This document shows positions 25,618-38,140 of a DNA stretch of 64,000 bases, piece by piece. The notes beneath the pieces were generated by a model, which was given only the letters and a program-made list of their open reading frames with translations, ran no database searches and was not told where the DNA came from. The translations under genes and the position numbers were made by a program. Position 1 is the first letter of the stretch. Every line of letters starts with the position of its first letter. The DNA is from Diatrype stigma (taxonomy: Eukaryota; Ascomycota; Sordariomycetes; Xylariales; Diatrypaceae): positions 173,361 through 237,360 of the forward strand of contig JAKJXP020000076.1 in assembly GCA_022225965.2 (NCBI GenBank), read 5' to 3'.

Positions 25618-25877
25618 TGTTATGGACGTTTCGAACATTTTGCTTTTAATTAGAAATGCCGGCGGCGTCGATAACGTCGACTGTATATAAGGGCATAGCA
25701 TCGTTATGTAATGCTTAATATTACTTATTACCAATATAGGAGTAAAGTTATGAAATAATAAAAGCATAAATTGCTATGGAATACTAGGGATTCCAAGGAT
25801 TTTTATATAGTCCTTAACAGTATTAAGTAAAAATACGTAATACTGAGTAATCCTAGGGACTACTGTATTACGTAATA
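25618..25877 (-). repeat. 5' LTR of gypsy 2 (right copy)
   Basis: This copy keeps TG at its outer edge (TGTTATGGACG) and several more G and C positions than the copy at 15290-15549. It contains a TATATAAG motif around 25685 on the plus strand that is shared with the other LTR. Confidence 0.9.
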
Positions 25878-25882
25878 ATTAT

Positions 25883-27350
25883 ATTTGCTATATATTTCGT
25901 TATTATATTCGATTTTTAGGAATATTCGAAATATCGATTCGATAATATACGTAAATAATTCTTATTTTATATCGATTACGAAAAATTCCGCCATTTATTA
26001 TAAGCAATTATAAAAAACGCATGCCGTTTGCTTAAAATAAGGCCGATTATACGGATTAAGTTTTAATATATCGAAATATAAGCTAATATATTTCGGAAAA
26101 AAACCGAAATCGGATATACTTAAAAAAAGCATACGCCTAAATTCGATTTCGCTAAAACCGGTTAATAGCTTAAAAATTTTGGAAATTATAATCGATAACC
26201 GCTTAAATTAAAAGATATAATATAAGCAACTTCGAAGCCAATTCGAAATATAGCAATTATCGATTTAACGCATAATTAAATTTACGTAAAGGCTAAATTT
26301 AATTAAATCCAAATTAATATATATAATAATTATTCGAATAACGGTAAAATATGATTTTACGGTATGGCACGATATTGCTTCGTTAAAAAAGCGCCTTAAA
26401 AAAAGCATTTATTCGATACTGCAAAAAACGCAAAACGTTTATATCCGAACGATTATAAAAACGTATAAAGCTATAAATACCATTAAACTAAAAACGAAAT
26501 CGTATTTACCTTTTATAAATTTTTAGTTATTTTATAAATAAGCGGGTTTCAAAAAAAAAATAAAACGCATAAGAATTACGAAATATTTACGACAACGTAT
26601 CGATAAAATACGGAAATTAATTAAGCAATTTAATAATACCCGTAGGATTAAAAATAAAAAAGCAAAAATATCCTTTAAGTATAAACGAAATAATTCGAAA
26701 GCTTATACGTAAATGCAACGTTTATTCGAAAACGAAAAAACGGCATATCGATTATTACTTAAAGCGATATAAAAAAAACGCAAGCGTTGCAAAATAAAGC
26801 TATATTTGGCGTTATTAATTGCTTAATAATTTTAATAAAAGATTAAAACGAATAATTCGATTCGATATAAAACGAAAATCCGACGTATACCGGTTTAAAT
26901 CAAATCCGACGAAAATATCCTTCGATTATACCAAACGTTAACGAAATTCCAAAATTCGATATTAATACAGGCTAAAACCGAAAAAATTAATTTACGTAAT
27001 TTTTTAACGAAATAACGTATTTTTAATATTATTTCGATATGCGCTTATAAATAATAAAAAAAAACGTTATCGCATTATTTAAATTACTGCTTAAACGTAA
27101 TTCATTTTTAATTAACATTATTAATAGAATTAAAAAGTTTTCGATATAACGAAGCATTATCGACTATAAGTTTAGCCGATTACGTAACGAAATAATTAAT
27201 ACGCTTTATTCGATTCGAATAATATAAATTAATATCGAAGTTATTATTAAAATAAAACGTTAATTTCTTATTAAATAAAACCTAACGTATACGAATTAAA
27301 AACGTATCGAATATAAACAAATTACCGCAAAAATAATTTTATTTATTATA
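25883..27350 (+). pseudogene. LINE ORF2, C-terminal part: end of reverse transcriptase and Cys/His knuckle
   Basis: This continues the frame cut at 15289. The catalytic block reads IIYVNN at about 25945-25959, where non-LTR RTs have YxDD or FADD. SLKILGVIIDNRLN-like text follows near 26160-26200, and around 27040-27110 a CAYK...KTLSHYLNYC pattern matches the terminal CxC...H...C knuckle of Tad-type ORF2. Stops are frequent. Downstream of about 27350 no domain was recognised. Confidence 0.7.
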
Positions 27351-29241
27351 ACCGAATTCGAAAAAAAAATAAGGCGATATTTTCCCGAAAGCAGGAAAAT
27401 TAATTACGATGCATAAATTAAAGAATAAACGGCTTAATACCGATCCGAAAACGGTACGAAAGTTAACCGAAATTACGACGAAATATATGCCGTATTAATA
27501 TTATAACTTAATCGTTAATGCAACGAAAAGCGACCGATTTAAAAGCCGGCCGAAAACGTATCGGAAACGCATTTATTAAATACGAAAGGAACTTTCGCTA
27601 TTACCGGAAAAAAAAAGAATAGCAATTGCCGGACAATTACGAACGAAATTAAAACTAAATAAAAAAATCGAATTAAAATTATAACGACATATTTTAATGA
27701 ATTTTAATAATTAAAAAATATTAATACTTAAGAATTTAAAATGCGAAATCGATTTTATTTCGTTACGAATTTAAACGAAAAAAGTTAAGATATAAATACG
27801 AATCGAAATGCAAATAAAAATAAACGTAATTATTATAACGTTATTAAAAAAATCGCCTAAAAGTAACGCATAAACGGATAGCTTTTTAATGCGTTTACGT
27901 ACGGCGGATCGAATTTTATATAAAATATCGTATATACATTCGACGTTTTAAAACGAAATTAATACGAATCGATTTATAAAAAACTTTAATTTACCTTTTA
28001 TGCGTTTTCGATAAGATTCGCTTAGCATTTCGTAATAAACGATTAAAACTTTCGAAATTTGGATTTAAAATTATCGACAAATTAAATAAAATTAAAACAA
28101 CTTCGAAAAAAAAACGGAAAGCTTATTTTATAATAATCGGAAATAATTTTTTTATAATATTTATACGTAATGCATTAACGAAATTTATTAATTATATCGA
28201 TTAAATATCGAAATATAACGATACGAAAACGAAACGATTTATAACGATTATAATAAAACAAAAAAGAATTTTTTATTATGCGATATATATAAAATACGCA
28301 TTTTATTTTTTTCGATAAAAGGTCGGAATAAATCGAAATATCGAAAACGGATTTTTTAAAAAGGCCCGATATTATTGCGAAATCGAAACAATTAAGTCGC
28401 AAAAACGATAACAAAACAATAAAACGGAAAAAACAAAACGAAATCGATTATAAAACGGACGGACAAATAAAATTAAACGACTAAATAATATATTATCGAA
28501 ATTAATAAACGTCGAATTAACGTCGAAAGTAATAAAAAATTACGCAAATTCGAACCGATCCTAGGCGCCCGGATTTCCGAACGCCCAAAAGCGATCCGAA
28601 TTCGCATATAATACAAAAGAATAAAAAAAATAATTGCAATAAATTAAAAAATAATAAAAAATCGATTCGAGCCTTTATTTTTAAAAATCGGATCGATGGC
28701 GGAAAAAAATTACGTATCGGATTAATTATTATTATTAAAAAAAAAAAAAATTTTCCGGATAAAAGAAAAACAAGGTATTTATATTTTAAAGGCGATATAT
28801 AATTTGTTTTACCGATTAAGTCGTCGTTGCGTCGATATCGGCCGGAATAAATGATTCATTTATATCCGAAGCGATATACCGGACGTACGGGCTATTTCGT
28901 ATCGCCCTTTTTTTTTTTATAACTTATTTTCGTTTATTTAATATATTAGTATTATATTTAATAATGCGTATACCGTACGTTTATAATGCAAAGCCGAATC
29001 GGTTTTACGTTATATTTGTTTTTTAATTTAATAAATAATTTTAGGCCTTTTTATAACAAAAAGCGGGCAAAAACCGTTTTGGATATTTTTTATATATAAC
29101 TAAAAAAGCGATTTCGATACGAATTAATAGGTTTTTCTTTTCGACTTCGGTTTAAGGTTTTTTATTATGCTAAAATTAAACGTATACCGGCATGGCCCTT
29201 TAGGCCGTCGACCGCGTAATATTATATATATATATATATAT
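27351..29241 (+). repeat. LINE 3' region, copy 1 (end of the long LINE)
   Basis: This stretch is collinear with 31197-33077, from the motif AATTCGAAAA through to GGCCGTCGACCGCGTAATA and a TA-rich tail. It has no recognised domain; it is probably the LINE 3' untranslated region or a degraded terminal ORF. The tail (29221-29241) is longer than in copy 2. Confidence 0.75.
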
Positions 29242-29249
29242 TAAATTAC

Positions 29250-31196
29250 GGGCCGCATAAAAAACGATTTTTAAATTAAATAATAATTATATTATAATAA
29301 TATAAAAAAAACGTCGTTAAAACGGCATTCGAAAATTTATAATTCTTTATTAAAAAGAAACATATAAATTCCGAATATATAATGCGTACGTTTCGAAATA
29401 CGTTCGAAAATTTACGTTAAAGCAACGAATCGCTAATGAAATTCTTTATTACGTAATGAATTTATTAAGTTAACGTAAAAAGGCCGGAATTGGATTTTTA
29501 ATAAAAAAATCCGCATTTAACGCATTATTTTTATTACCGTTTATAGTTTATATTAAAAACGAAAATATTAAAACAAAAGGTTATATTAAAGCAATTCTTT
29601 GCCGTAATAACGAATATTAATCGGATTTAATAAATTTAATATAAAAACAAAATTTTAAAAACAAAATAACATAAAAATAAACGGCCATATAATAACGCTT
29701 TTTTAAAATCCGAAAAAACCAAAATGCTTAACGTTAAAACGCTTAACGTTTAAAAAAAGCGAAATAAAAGCGATTAATAAGGAAATTCCGAATACCGAAT
29801 AAATTCCGATCGTAATAAATCGATCCGGTAATAAAAACGAAAAAGGCTACCAATAACGTATTGGAATTACGGAAAAAAAAGGCACCGAATTATTGCTTAT
29901 AAAAAGAAAAAACGTTTAAAGCTTTTATTTCGACTAAAAGACGAAAGGGCGCCGCCGGACGTATTTAGAATTATTCCTTTCGTAGCCGTTTAAAATTTTA
30001 CTTAATACGACGATTTTAATATTAATTCGGAATCGAAAAATGATTTGCCGAAATAAATATTTACGTATAACTTATTTCGGCAAAGCTTTTACGTACAATC
30101 GGCATAAGCCCGCCGTTTTAAAAGGCTATAACCGTATTTCCGAAAAAAAACGTAACGCTTATTACGATAAGGATTAATTTAAATATAAAAATCCAAATTA
30201 ATATAATAAGCCGGCGTTTCGTTAAAAAAAAAGTTCCAATCGGTTGCCATTACGTAACCGAAGCTATTAAAAGCTAATAACGTTTTTATTAAGTATTACG
30301 AAATATACGAATTCGACGTAAAAATAATAAACGCAGTAAGAAAAAAACGAAAGTTTTATTAATTATTTTTTACGATTCGTTATAACCGTAAAGCGCTTAA
30401 TTTTTTTTTATTCCGTCCTAGTATGGAATAATTAAAAATAATATTAAAAACGGCTATTTATTAATGGACGTTCGGCGGTTTAAAAAAGATCGACGGCAAG
30501 GAATTAGCCGAATTTGCTTTTATAAATAAGCCGGCTTATTAAGTAAATTTAATCGAATTCGAAAATAATCGAAACATTTTTAAATTCGGCAAAAATAGCG
30601 CCAACAAAACGGTTATATTGCCAAACTGCTTAAAAAACTTCGAGAATATATATTTCGAAAAAAAAACAAAAGCTTATTTAATTTTGAAATAAATAAAGTA
30701 CGCCATCGACTTTATACCAAAATAGTTATTTTTTATTACGGGCCCGATTTATTTTACGTCGAAGCCTTAACGGAAAAAAATCGAAACATATTAAAAAAAA
30801 TACTTGGCAATAAGGCGTATTTAAAAATTTAAATTCAAAATTATAGCCCCGGTATTATTCGTTTTTAAAAAAAAGGGCGCGTTTCGTTTATACGTAAATT
30901 ATAAAGCGCTAAATAAAATAACGATTAAAAACCGTTATTTTTTATTTTTAATTTCGGAAATTATGGGCTAATTAGGCTTCGTTAAGGTTTTTATTAAGCT
31001 TAATTTAAAAAACGTTTATTATAAGATTCGTATTAAAAAAAACAACGAATAAAAAACCGCTTTTTATATGCATTACGGATAATTTAAATATATTATTATG
31101 CCGTTTAAGCTAACAAATGTTCCGGCCATTTTTTAGGCTTATATATATAAAGCCTTAATCGAATTAATAAATAAAATTTATATAATATATTTAAAT
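29250..31196 (+). pseudogene. Gypsy 1 gag and first half of pol (RIP-damaged)
   Basis: Gag-like text occupies about 29300-30500. A pol leader legible as ILPNCLKNFENIYFEKK lies near 30620-30665, then [20 protein letters not shown] near 30840-30900 and [16 protein letters not shown], the conserved gypsy RT opening. MPFKLTNVPAIF (MPFGLTNAPATF family) lies near 31100. The RT stops at IYLN (31185-31196), the first half of the YLDD catalytic motif, where the LINE fragment inserted; it resumes at 33096. Confidence 0.8.
31179..31196. repeat. 18-bp target-site duplication, left copy (LINE fragment)
   Basis: The 18-mer TATATAATATATTTAAAT occurs here and again at 33078-33095, on either side of the truncated LINE copy. 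A duplication of this length is typical of target-primed reverse transcription and not of LTR integration. Because the repeat is AT-only, its outer edge is uncertain by a few bases. Confidence 0.7.
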
Positions 31197-33077
31197 GCCA
31201 ATTCCGAAAAGAAAATAAGGCGACGTTTTATTAAAAGCAGGGAAATTAATTACGATGCATAAATTAAAGAACGGGCGGCTTAATGCCGACCCAAAAACGA
31301 TACGAAGGCCAACCGAAACCACGACGAAATATATGCCGCATTAATATCATAACCTAATCGTTAACGTAACGAAAAGCGACCGATCCAAAAGCCGATCGAA
31401 AACGCGCCGGGGACGCATTTATTAGGTACGAAAGGAATTTTCGTTATTGCCGAAAAAAAAAAGCAATAACCGCCGAATAATTACGAACGGAATTAGGATT
31501 AAATAAAAAGGCCGAATTAAAATCGTAACGATATATTTTAATAAATTCCAATAATTAAAGAATATTAATATTTAGGAATTTAAAACGCAAAATCGATTTT
31601 ATTTCGTTGCGAATTTAAACGAAAAAAATTAGAATATAAATGCGGGCCGAAATACGGATAAAAATAAGCGTAATTATTACGACGTTATCGAAAGGATCGA
31701 TTAAAAGCGATGCATAAACGGGTAATTTTTTGGCGCGTTTATATACGGCAAATCGAGCCTTATATAAAACGTTATATATACGTTCGACGTTTTAAAACGG
31801 AATTAATACAAATAAACTTATAAAAAACCTTAATTTATTTTTTACGCGTTTTCGATAAGGTTCGCTTAATATTTCGCAATAAACGATTAAAACTTTCGGA
31901 ATTCGGGCTTAAAACTATTAACGAATTAAGCGAAATTAAAACGATTTCGAAAAAGAAACGGAGAATTTATTTCGTAATAATCGGAAATGGTTTTTTTATA
32001 ATGCTTATACGTAATATATCGACGAAATTTATTAATTATGTCGATTAAATATTAAAACATAACGATACGAAAACGAAACGATTTATAATAATTATAATAA
32101 AACAAAAAGAGATTTTTTATTATACGATACGTATAAAGCACGTATTTCATTTTTTTCGATAAAAGGTCGGAATAAATCGAAATATCGGGAACGGGCTTTT
32201 TAAAAAAGCCCGATATCGTTATAAAATCGAAACGGCTAAGCCGCAAAAACGGTAATAAAACGATAAAGCGAAAAAAACAAAGCGAAGTCGGTTATAAAAC
32301 GGACGAATAAGTAAAATTAAACGACTAAATAATATATTATCGAAATTAATAAACGTCGAATCGACGTTGGAAATAATAAAAAACTACGCGAATTCGGATC
32401 GATCCTGAATATCCGGATTTCCGAACGCTTAAAGGCGATCCGAATTTACGTATAATATAAAAAATAAAGGAAATAATTATAATAAATTAAAAAATAATAA
32501 AAAATCGATTTAAGCTTTTGTTTTTAAAGGTCAAATCGATAACGGAAAAAGATTACGTATTGGATTAATTGTTGTTATTAAAAAAAAAAAAGGGAAAAAT
32601 TTTCAAAAAAAGAAAAAATAAGGTATTTATATTTTAAAGGCGGTATATAATTTGTTTTGCCGGTTAGGTCGTCGTTGCGTCGATGTCGGCCGAAATAGGT
32701 GGTTTATTTATACCCGGAGCGATATACCGGGCGTACGGGCCATTTCGTATCGCTCTTTTTTTTCTTATAACCTACTTTCGTTTATTTAACATATCGGCAT
32801 TATATTTAATAATGCATATACCATACGTTTACGATACGAAACCGGACCGGCTTTACGTTATAACTTTTCTTTTAATTTAATAAATAACTTTAGGCTTTTT
32901 TATAATAAGAAACGAATAAAAACCGTTTTAAATATCTTTTATATATAACCAAAAAAGCAACTTCGGTATAAATTAGTAGGTTTTTTTTTTTAATTTCGGT
33001 TTAAGATTTCTTATTATGCTAAAACTAAACGTATATCGGCATGGCTTTTTGGGCCGTCGACCGCGTAATATCATATA
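31197..33077 (+). mobile_element. 5'-truncated LINE copy inserted in the gypsy 1 reverse transcriptase
   Basis: About 1.88 kb collinear with the 3' end of the long LINE (27351-29241), in the same orientation, ending in the same GTCGACCGCGTAATA motif and a short TA tail, and flanked by an 18-bp duplication. 5' truncation and a long TSD are hallmarks of LINE insertion. It is somewhat less RIP-mutated than copy 1 at many positions (more GC), but the two share many TA changes. It carries no intact gene. Confidence 0.8.
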
Positions 33078-33095
33078 TATATAATATATTTAAAT
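33078..33095. repeat. 18-bp target-site duplication, right copy (LINE fragment)
   Basis: Identical to 31179-31196. Directly after it the gypsy 1 RT frame resumes at 33096 with NIIIFSENKKE, the second half of the YLDDILIFS motif. Confidence 0.7.
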
Positions 33096-36000
33096 AATAT
33101 TATTATTTTTTCGGAAAATAAAAAGGAATATATAACGTATTTCTAATTAATTTACGAACGCTTACGAAAATATTAGTTATTTATAAAGCTATTTAAATAC
33201 GAGTTTTTTTAAAAGAAGATTTCGTTTTTAAGGTTTATTATAAATACTAACGGAATTAAAATAAATCCGAATAAAATTGCCGTTATATAATAATGGCCGT
33301 ATTTTAAATCGGTTCGAAATATTTAGGTATTTATGGAATTTATTAATTTTTATAAAAAATTTATACTTAATTATTTTAAAATTATCGCGTCGATTATAGC
33401 GTTTTTAAAAAAAAACGCAGTAGCGAATCTTTTAATAGCCAAATAAAGCAAAAGCGGCTTTTATAAAGCTATAAGGCGCCTTTTAATTGGCAATTATGTT
33501 TCGATATTAGGACCATATTAAAAAAATAAAAATAAAAACGAATATATCCCTAAAAGCGATTTCCGGAATTTTGTTTTAATTGCATAGCAATAAATAAAAA
33601 TCCGTCGCTTTTTAATTGCGGAAACTTATAAATATCGAAACGTAATAAAAAACGAATTAATAAAAACTTTTAGTTATAATCGAAAATTTAAAATATTAGC
33701 GCTACTTTTTAAAAAAAACCGAATAGGAATTTTCCGTATTTATAAATTATAAAGCTTTACGAAAGATTATTAACGCTTCGGCGAAAAATTTTCGAGGCAA
33801 GTTAATTCGTTAAGTATATAAGTTATTTTAATTCGATTTTAATCTGTAATATAAACCGGAAATTACGAACCCAACTAATGAATCTAATCGGCGACCGGAT
33901 TATATATTTAAGCCGATCCATTTCGGTAACGTATTATTTATTTTAATGAAAAAGCTTTATTTTACGAAAAAGCTATTAATCGAAATAAAATAAGTATTAA
34001 CGAATTAAAACCATAACTATTCCAATTATTCCAAAATTAAATAAATATTCCGGGCAGCATAAAATTCGTTAGTCGCAGAATTTCCGGCCGAATACCGAAT
34101 AACCGCCGCTTAAATAGCGACCGTAAAAGCGAAAATCGAAAGAAATCCTTATTTAGTGCTATAATAAAAATAGGCCCTAAATAATTAACGAATATCGAGA
34201 AAATTCCATTATGTAGCCGTTTTAATGCGTATTATAAAAAAAAACATAAAAGGCCGATAAAAACAAAACTTTTAAACGTTCGGATTCCAAAAAGTCGAAA
34301 TTCGAAAATAATTACGTAAACGCCGAAATATTACCGCAAAACGTTTTTCTTTCGTTAACGGAAGCCTTAACGAAAAAAAAAAGCGTTTAGGTATTAAAGG
34401 CGTTTCGACGATTTTATAAGTAAATTAAAAAGTTACAAAAAAAAAACCTAAACTTATAAACCTTAACGAAAATCGCTCGCCGACGACCTGGCATCCGAAG
34501 CGGCTATTATATAAATAAATACGACGTTTTTTTTTAAAAAAATAAGCTAATAATCTTAATGCAATTCGCTTTATAGCAATAATTAATATATTAATATTAC
34601 GACGATTTAAAAACAAGTTATATAAAAAACTAGCGAATTATAAAACTTTTAAAACGGAAATTCTATTAAAAAAAATATAACGACCGATATTTAAACGTAC
34701 GTCGAATCGTATTTAACGTATTAAGAAATTATAAAGTCCAAACATAAGCCGTACGAAACATTATAATTTTTGCCGTTACCGAATTAATCGTTTTAAGAAA
34801 TTAGTATAAATTTTATTACGGGCCTTTTAATAAGCTTAAAAAATAACGGAATTAATTATAACGCCATTTTGGTTATCGTAAATCGATTTATAAAAATGGT
34901 ATTATTTATATTTACGTTAAAAACGCTTACGGCTGCCGAATTAGCAAAAATTCTATACCGAAAGATAAAATGTCGATTCGGATTATTCGAAAATATCGTT
35001 AACGATAGGAACAAATTATTAATTAATAAATTTTAAAAGAAACTTTACGACGTACAAAAAATTAAGCGCCGATTATTAACGGCGTATTATCCATAAACAA
35101 ACGGCTAAATAAAATGCATAAACCAAAGCTTAAAAAGGTATTTCCGAAAATATTACGACATAAAGCAAAGCAATTAAATTAAAATTCTTTATAAAGCCGA
35201 ATTTAGCCATAATAATTACCGTAATGCATTTATAAAATATTTATCGTTTAAAGCATTATATAGTTATTATTTTCGCATAATAAAATAAATATTTAAGCGG
35301 TTATAACTTTAAGTATAAAAAATAAAGAAACGTTTAAATAAAACGGAAAAAATCCGGCAACGAATGCGTATTTATTAAAAAAAAGCGATGGCAATTTAAA
35401 AGAAACATTATAATAAGCATTATATATTTATGGAATTTAAAAAGGATTAAACGATAACGTTATTTATAAAAAACTTTAAATTTAAAAAATAAATAAAGCT
35501 AATACCGATATATATTCGGATACGAATCGCCGAACGAATAAAAATATAGGCGTATCGGATTAAATTATTCGCAAAATATTAACGCATTTACGACGTATTT
35601 TTTGTATTTTTTTTAAAGCCGTAATACGATTGCCACGAAAATTCCGAATAATCGGCATTGCTAAATCTTAAAAATAAACAAAAAGAATAAATAATAAAAA
35701 ATATTATTCGCTATTGCAATAACCGAAAGCCGAAAAAATTTCTTATTAAATAAAAAGAATAACTTATCGAATATAATATTTGGAAACCAAAAAAATATTT
35801 TATTAACGCTTAGCAAATATTGGCGCGTTACGAGAAAAAAACATATAAAGCATATAAAAAATGAAACGACGAATAAAAATAATTAATTAATTTAGCCTTA
35901 AATATTTTGGCGGCTCCGATTCGTTATAAATCGAATAAAGTCCGTTTAAATATTTATAAAACATAAAGCTTTAAGCATTTTAACGGCTTAAATTTATTAT

Positions 36001-36300
36001 AAATTAAATAAAGCCCGTTTAAATATTTACAAAATATAAAGCCTTAAGCATTTTAATGGCTTAAATTTATTATAAATCGAATAAAATCCGTTTGGATATT
36101 TATAAAATAAAAAAAGCCTTAAACATTTTAACGGCTTAAATTTATCATAAATCGAACGGAATTCGTTTAAATATTTACAAAACAAAAAAAGCCTTAAATA
36201 TTTTGGCGGCTTAAATTTGTTACAAATCGATTAAAAACCGTTTAAATATTCGTAAAATAATTGCAAAATAAAATATTTCTTATTTTATTAAGCCTTTCGA
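33096..36300 (+). pseudogene. Gypsy 1 pol, second half: rest of RT, RNase H, integrase
   Basis: It begins NIIIFSENKKEYI with ERLRKY shortly after, the standard text following the YxDD motif. An integrase core lies at about 34850-35190: NAILVIVNRFIKM, TLKTLTAAELAKILYRKI, FENIVNDRNK, then TAYYP and TNG, matching the retroviral-type DDE core; here one Asp codon appears as Asn. The end of the frame runs into five tandem 73-75 bp repeats (35898-36268). TAA and TAG stops are spread throughout, so the product cannot be made. Confidence 0.8.
35898..36268 (+). repeat. Five tandem 73-75 bp repeats at the end of gypsy 1 pol
   Basis: Copies start at about 35898, 35971, 36044, 36119 and 36194, each opening with a variant of TTAAGCATTTTAACGGCTTAAA and containing a CCGTTTAAATATTTA core. 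The first copy diverges at its start, where it overlaps the integrase C-terminal frame (ALNILAAPIRYKSNK-like). Differences between copies are mostly transitions, suggesting that amplification came before RIP. Confidence 0.8.
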
Positions 36301-38140
36301 TAACGATACGTAAATATAAGGAAAAACATAAAAAAAAAACGAAAACGAAAATAAAACGCCTTTTATAAAAAAAAAAAAGTCCAAACGATATTCGAACGGC
36401 AAATAAATGCTAATTAAAAGTTAACCGTAATAAAAATTAAATCCATTATTTCCGGATTTAAAATCCGGCGTTTTATTAATAAGCCATACGAAAAAAATAA
36501 AGTTAGTACTTATTCGGAATCGACTTTTATATTTTCGATTTCCGTCGGCGTATCGTCGAAATCGATTTATGCGCTATCGTCGTTTTAATCGGCAACGGAT
36601 ACGGGATCGACGGCGGACGCAGGATCGGCAATAAGCAAAAAATTAATCGCAAACAAAGGACTAACGAAAAACGAAAGGCTAATAATCGGTAAAAAAGTAA
36701 TTAACGATTATAAGGCCGAAATTAACGTAATCGAAAAACCAAAACAAAAATAACGAATCGAAATTAAAATACCAAATCGGCAACCGGGCATTACGGAAAC
36801 GAAACGAAAACAGTTATTTCGAATTATAAAGTTACGAAAAGCCATTTCGTTAACGATTATAATAATAATAATTAAATCGCTTTAAATAAAGCGATACATT
36901 ATTCCATATTTTTTCCGAATTTAAAATGCCGATTTTATGCTAATCGAAAAGCAATAACGTTACGTACGGTTTTTAATTCGTTATAATACCGTTTATAACT
37001 TAATATAAATCATTTAATAACGGTTATATAATAATTAAATCGCCTTTAATCGATAACGAACGACGTTGAAATTTATAAATATTCTTACGTTTTAATTTAA
37101 TTAATATTTAAATTATAACGCCATTAATTAACGCATAAATTAAATTTCGACGGCAATAATCGCCGCCCGTTCCTTTTTAAAAGCGCCGAAAACGACGCGT
37201 TTTTTTTTTAAGTACGTAATCCGAAAAACGAAATATATAGCTTTTAATAAAACCATATAACGACCCATTTCATAAATCGCTTTTCGACCGGCGTATAAGC
37301 GAAACGTAGCTATTAACGTAACCAAAAACGTTTCTGATTCGAAATCGATATTTTCGGCAAATTTTAAAATAATTTGAATCATTTTTCGAAAAGCGATTAA
37401 TATTTAAGCATTAATTAATAAATAACCGAATAAATAAAAAATTAATACTTACTATTAGGCATTTTTTGCGGTTTTATCGATAATAAACGCAAATTAAACC
37501 GTCGCCGATGGTAAATAACGTTATATAACGGATTTAGGCATTTAAATAAAAAAGCCTTATATAATAATAATACGGCTTATCGAATTTATATCGATCGAAT
37601 TACGTATCGCCGTTATTAACGAACGCATAGTTGCTTTTTTAATCGGAAAAATTATCGAATAGCCATAGGCTTAGAATTTCCTTACGAAACGACATTTCGG
37701 CGGCGAATAAAAAACGACGAAACGGCAATTAAATAAAAATAAACGGATAATAAAAAACGAAAAATAACGACGACGAAAATAAAGGCGCAACAATAAACGA
37801 AATAAAAAACTAAACGGCGAAAGAACGGTAATAATACTGCGATTATTATTATATTAAAACCTAATAAAAGAAAAAGAAAAAAACGTATAAGCAAAAAGAA
37901 ATTATAAGCTTATTAAAAATAAATTACCGAATAACCGGCGATTAAATACTTATTAAAATGCGGGTATCCGGTAATTTTAAAGATAATTTATTATTAAAAC
38001 GATATATGCACATTATTAAAGCGGCAATTAAACGCCGCTAAATCCTAAAAATTACCGGCTTATAAGCTTAAATTAAGGGCAAGCATTTAAAACGGGCAAA
38101 CAGGCTATTAAAAACCAATAGCCGAAAAAGAAAAAAGCAA
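36300..38140. other. Gypsy 1 region between pol and the 3' LTR
   Basis: About 1.8 kb with no recognised retrotransposon domain. Open minus-strand frames of 80 aa (37140-37382) and 70 aa (37682-37894) survive despite RIP. The first has residue text that looks protein-like; the second is a run of hydrophobic residues probably caused by base composition. A plus-strand reading at 36500-36900 is also fairly protein-like. It may be an extra ORF of the element, but the coding strand cannot be decided by eye. Confidence 0.4.

Larger units (their letters stand above)
15290..25877 (-). mobile_element. Inner Ty3/gypsy LTR retrotransposon (gypsy 2), minus strand
   Basis: Two LTRs of exactly 260 bp (15290-15549 and 25618-25877) in the same orientation, with a 5-bp duplication ATTAT, bound a 10.6-kb element. 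Coding sense is minus: a gag-like region (about 23000-25580), an aspartic protease DTGA motif (22600-22611), then a reverse transcriptase YIND motif (20566-20577, normally YIDD), followed by RNase H and integrase-like text at lower coordinates. This is the gypsy order. The 5' LTR is therefore the one at 25618-25877. It splits the LINE, so it is younger than the LINE. Confidence 0.85.
11200..29241 (+). mobile_element. Tad-like LINE (non-LTR retrotransposon) inserted in gypsy 1 and split by gypsy 2
   Basis: Plus-strand order is: ORF1 with gag-type zinc knuckles (about 12810-12900), an APE-type endonuclease (GDFNLH at 13696-13719), reverse transcriptase (14640-15289, continuing at 25883), a C-terminal Cys/His knuckle (about 27040-27110), and a 3' region ending in a TA-rich tail at 29221-29241. 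This is the domain order of the Tad1 clade of fungal LINEs. Minus the inserted gypsy 2 it is about 7.5 kb. The left end is uncertain: it lies between the gypsy LTR end (11145) and about 11300, and I could not identify its own target duplication. It is heavily mutated by RIP. Confidence 0.7.

Noticed and set aside
28175..32246. Similar minus-strand ORFs at 28175-28414 and 32052-32246
   Set aside because: Their similarity reflects the duplicated LINE 3' region, not a conserved gene. They are antisense to the LINE.
27351..33077. The 1.9-kb direct repeats considered as LTRs of one element
   Set aside because: Only the right copy has an 18-bp duplication, the left copy is continuous with the LINE ORF2 end, and both end in a TA-rich tail, so they are LINE 3' ends.
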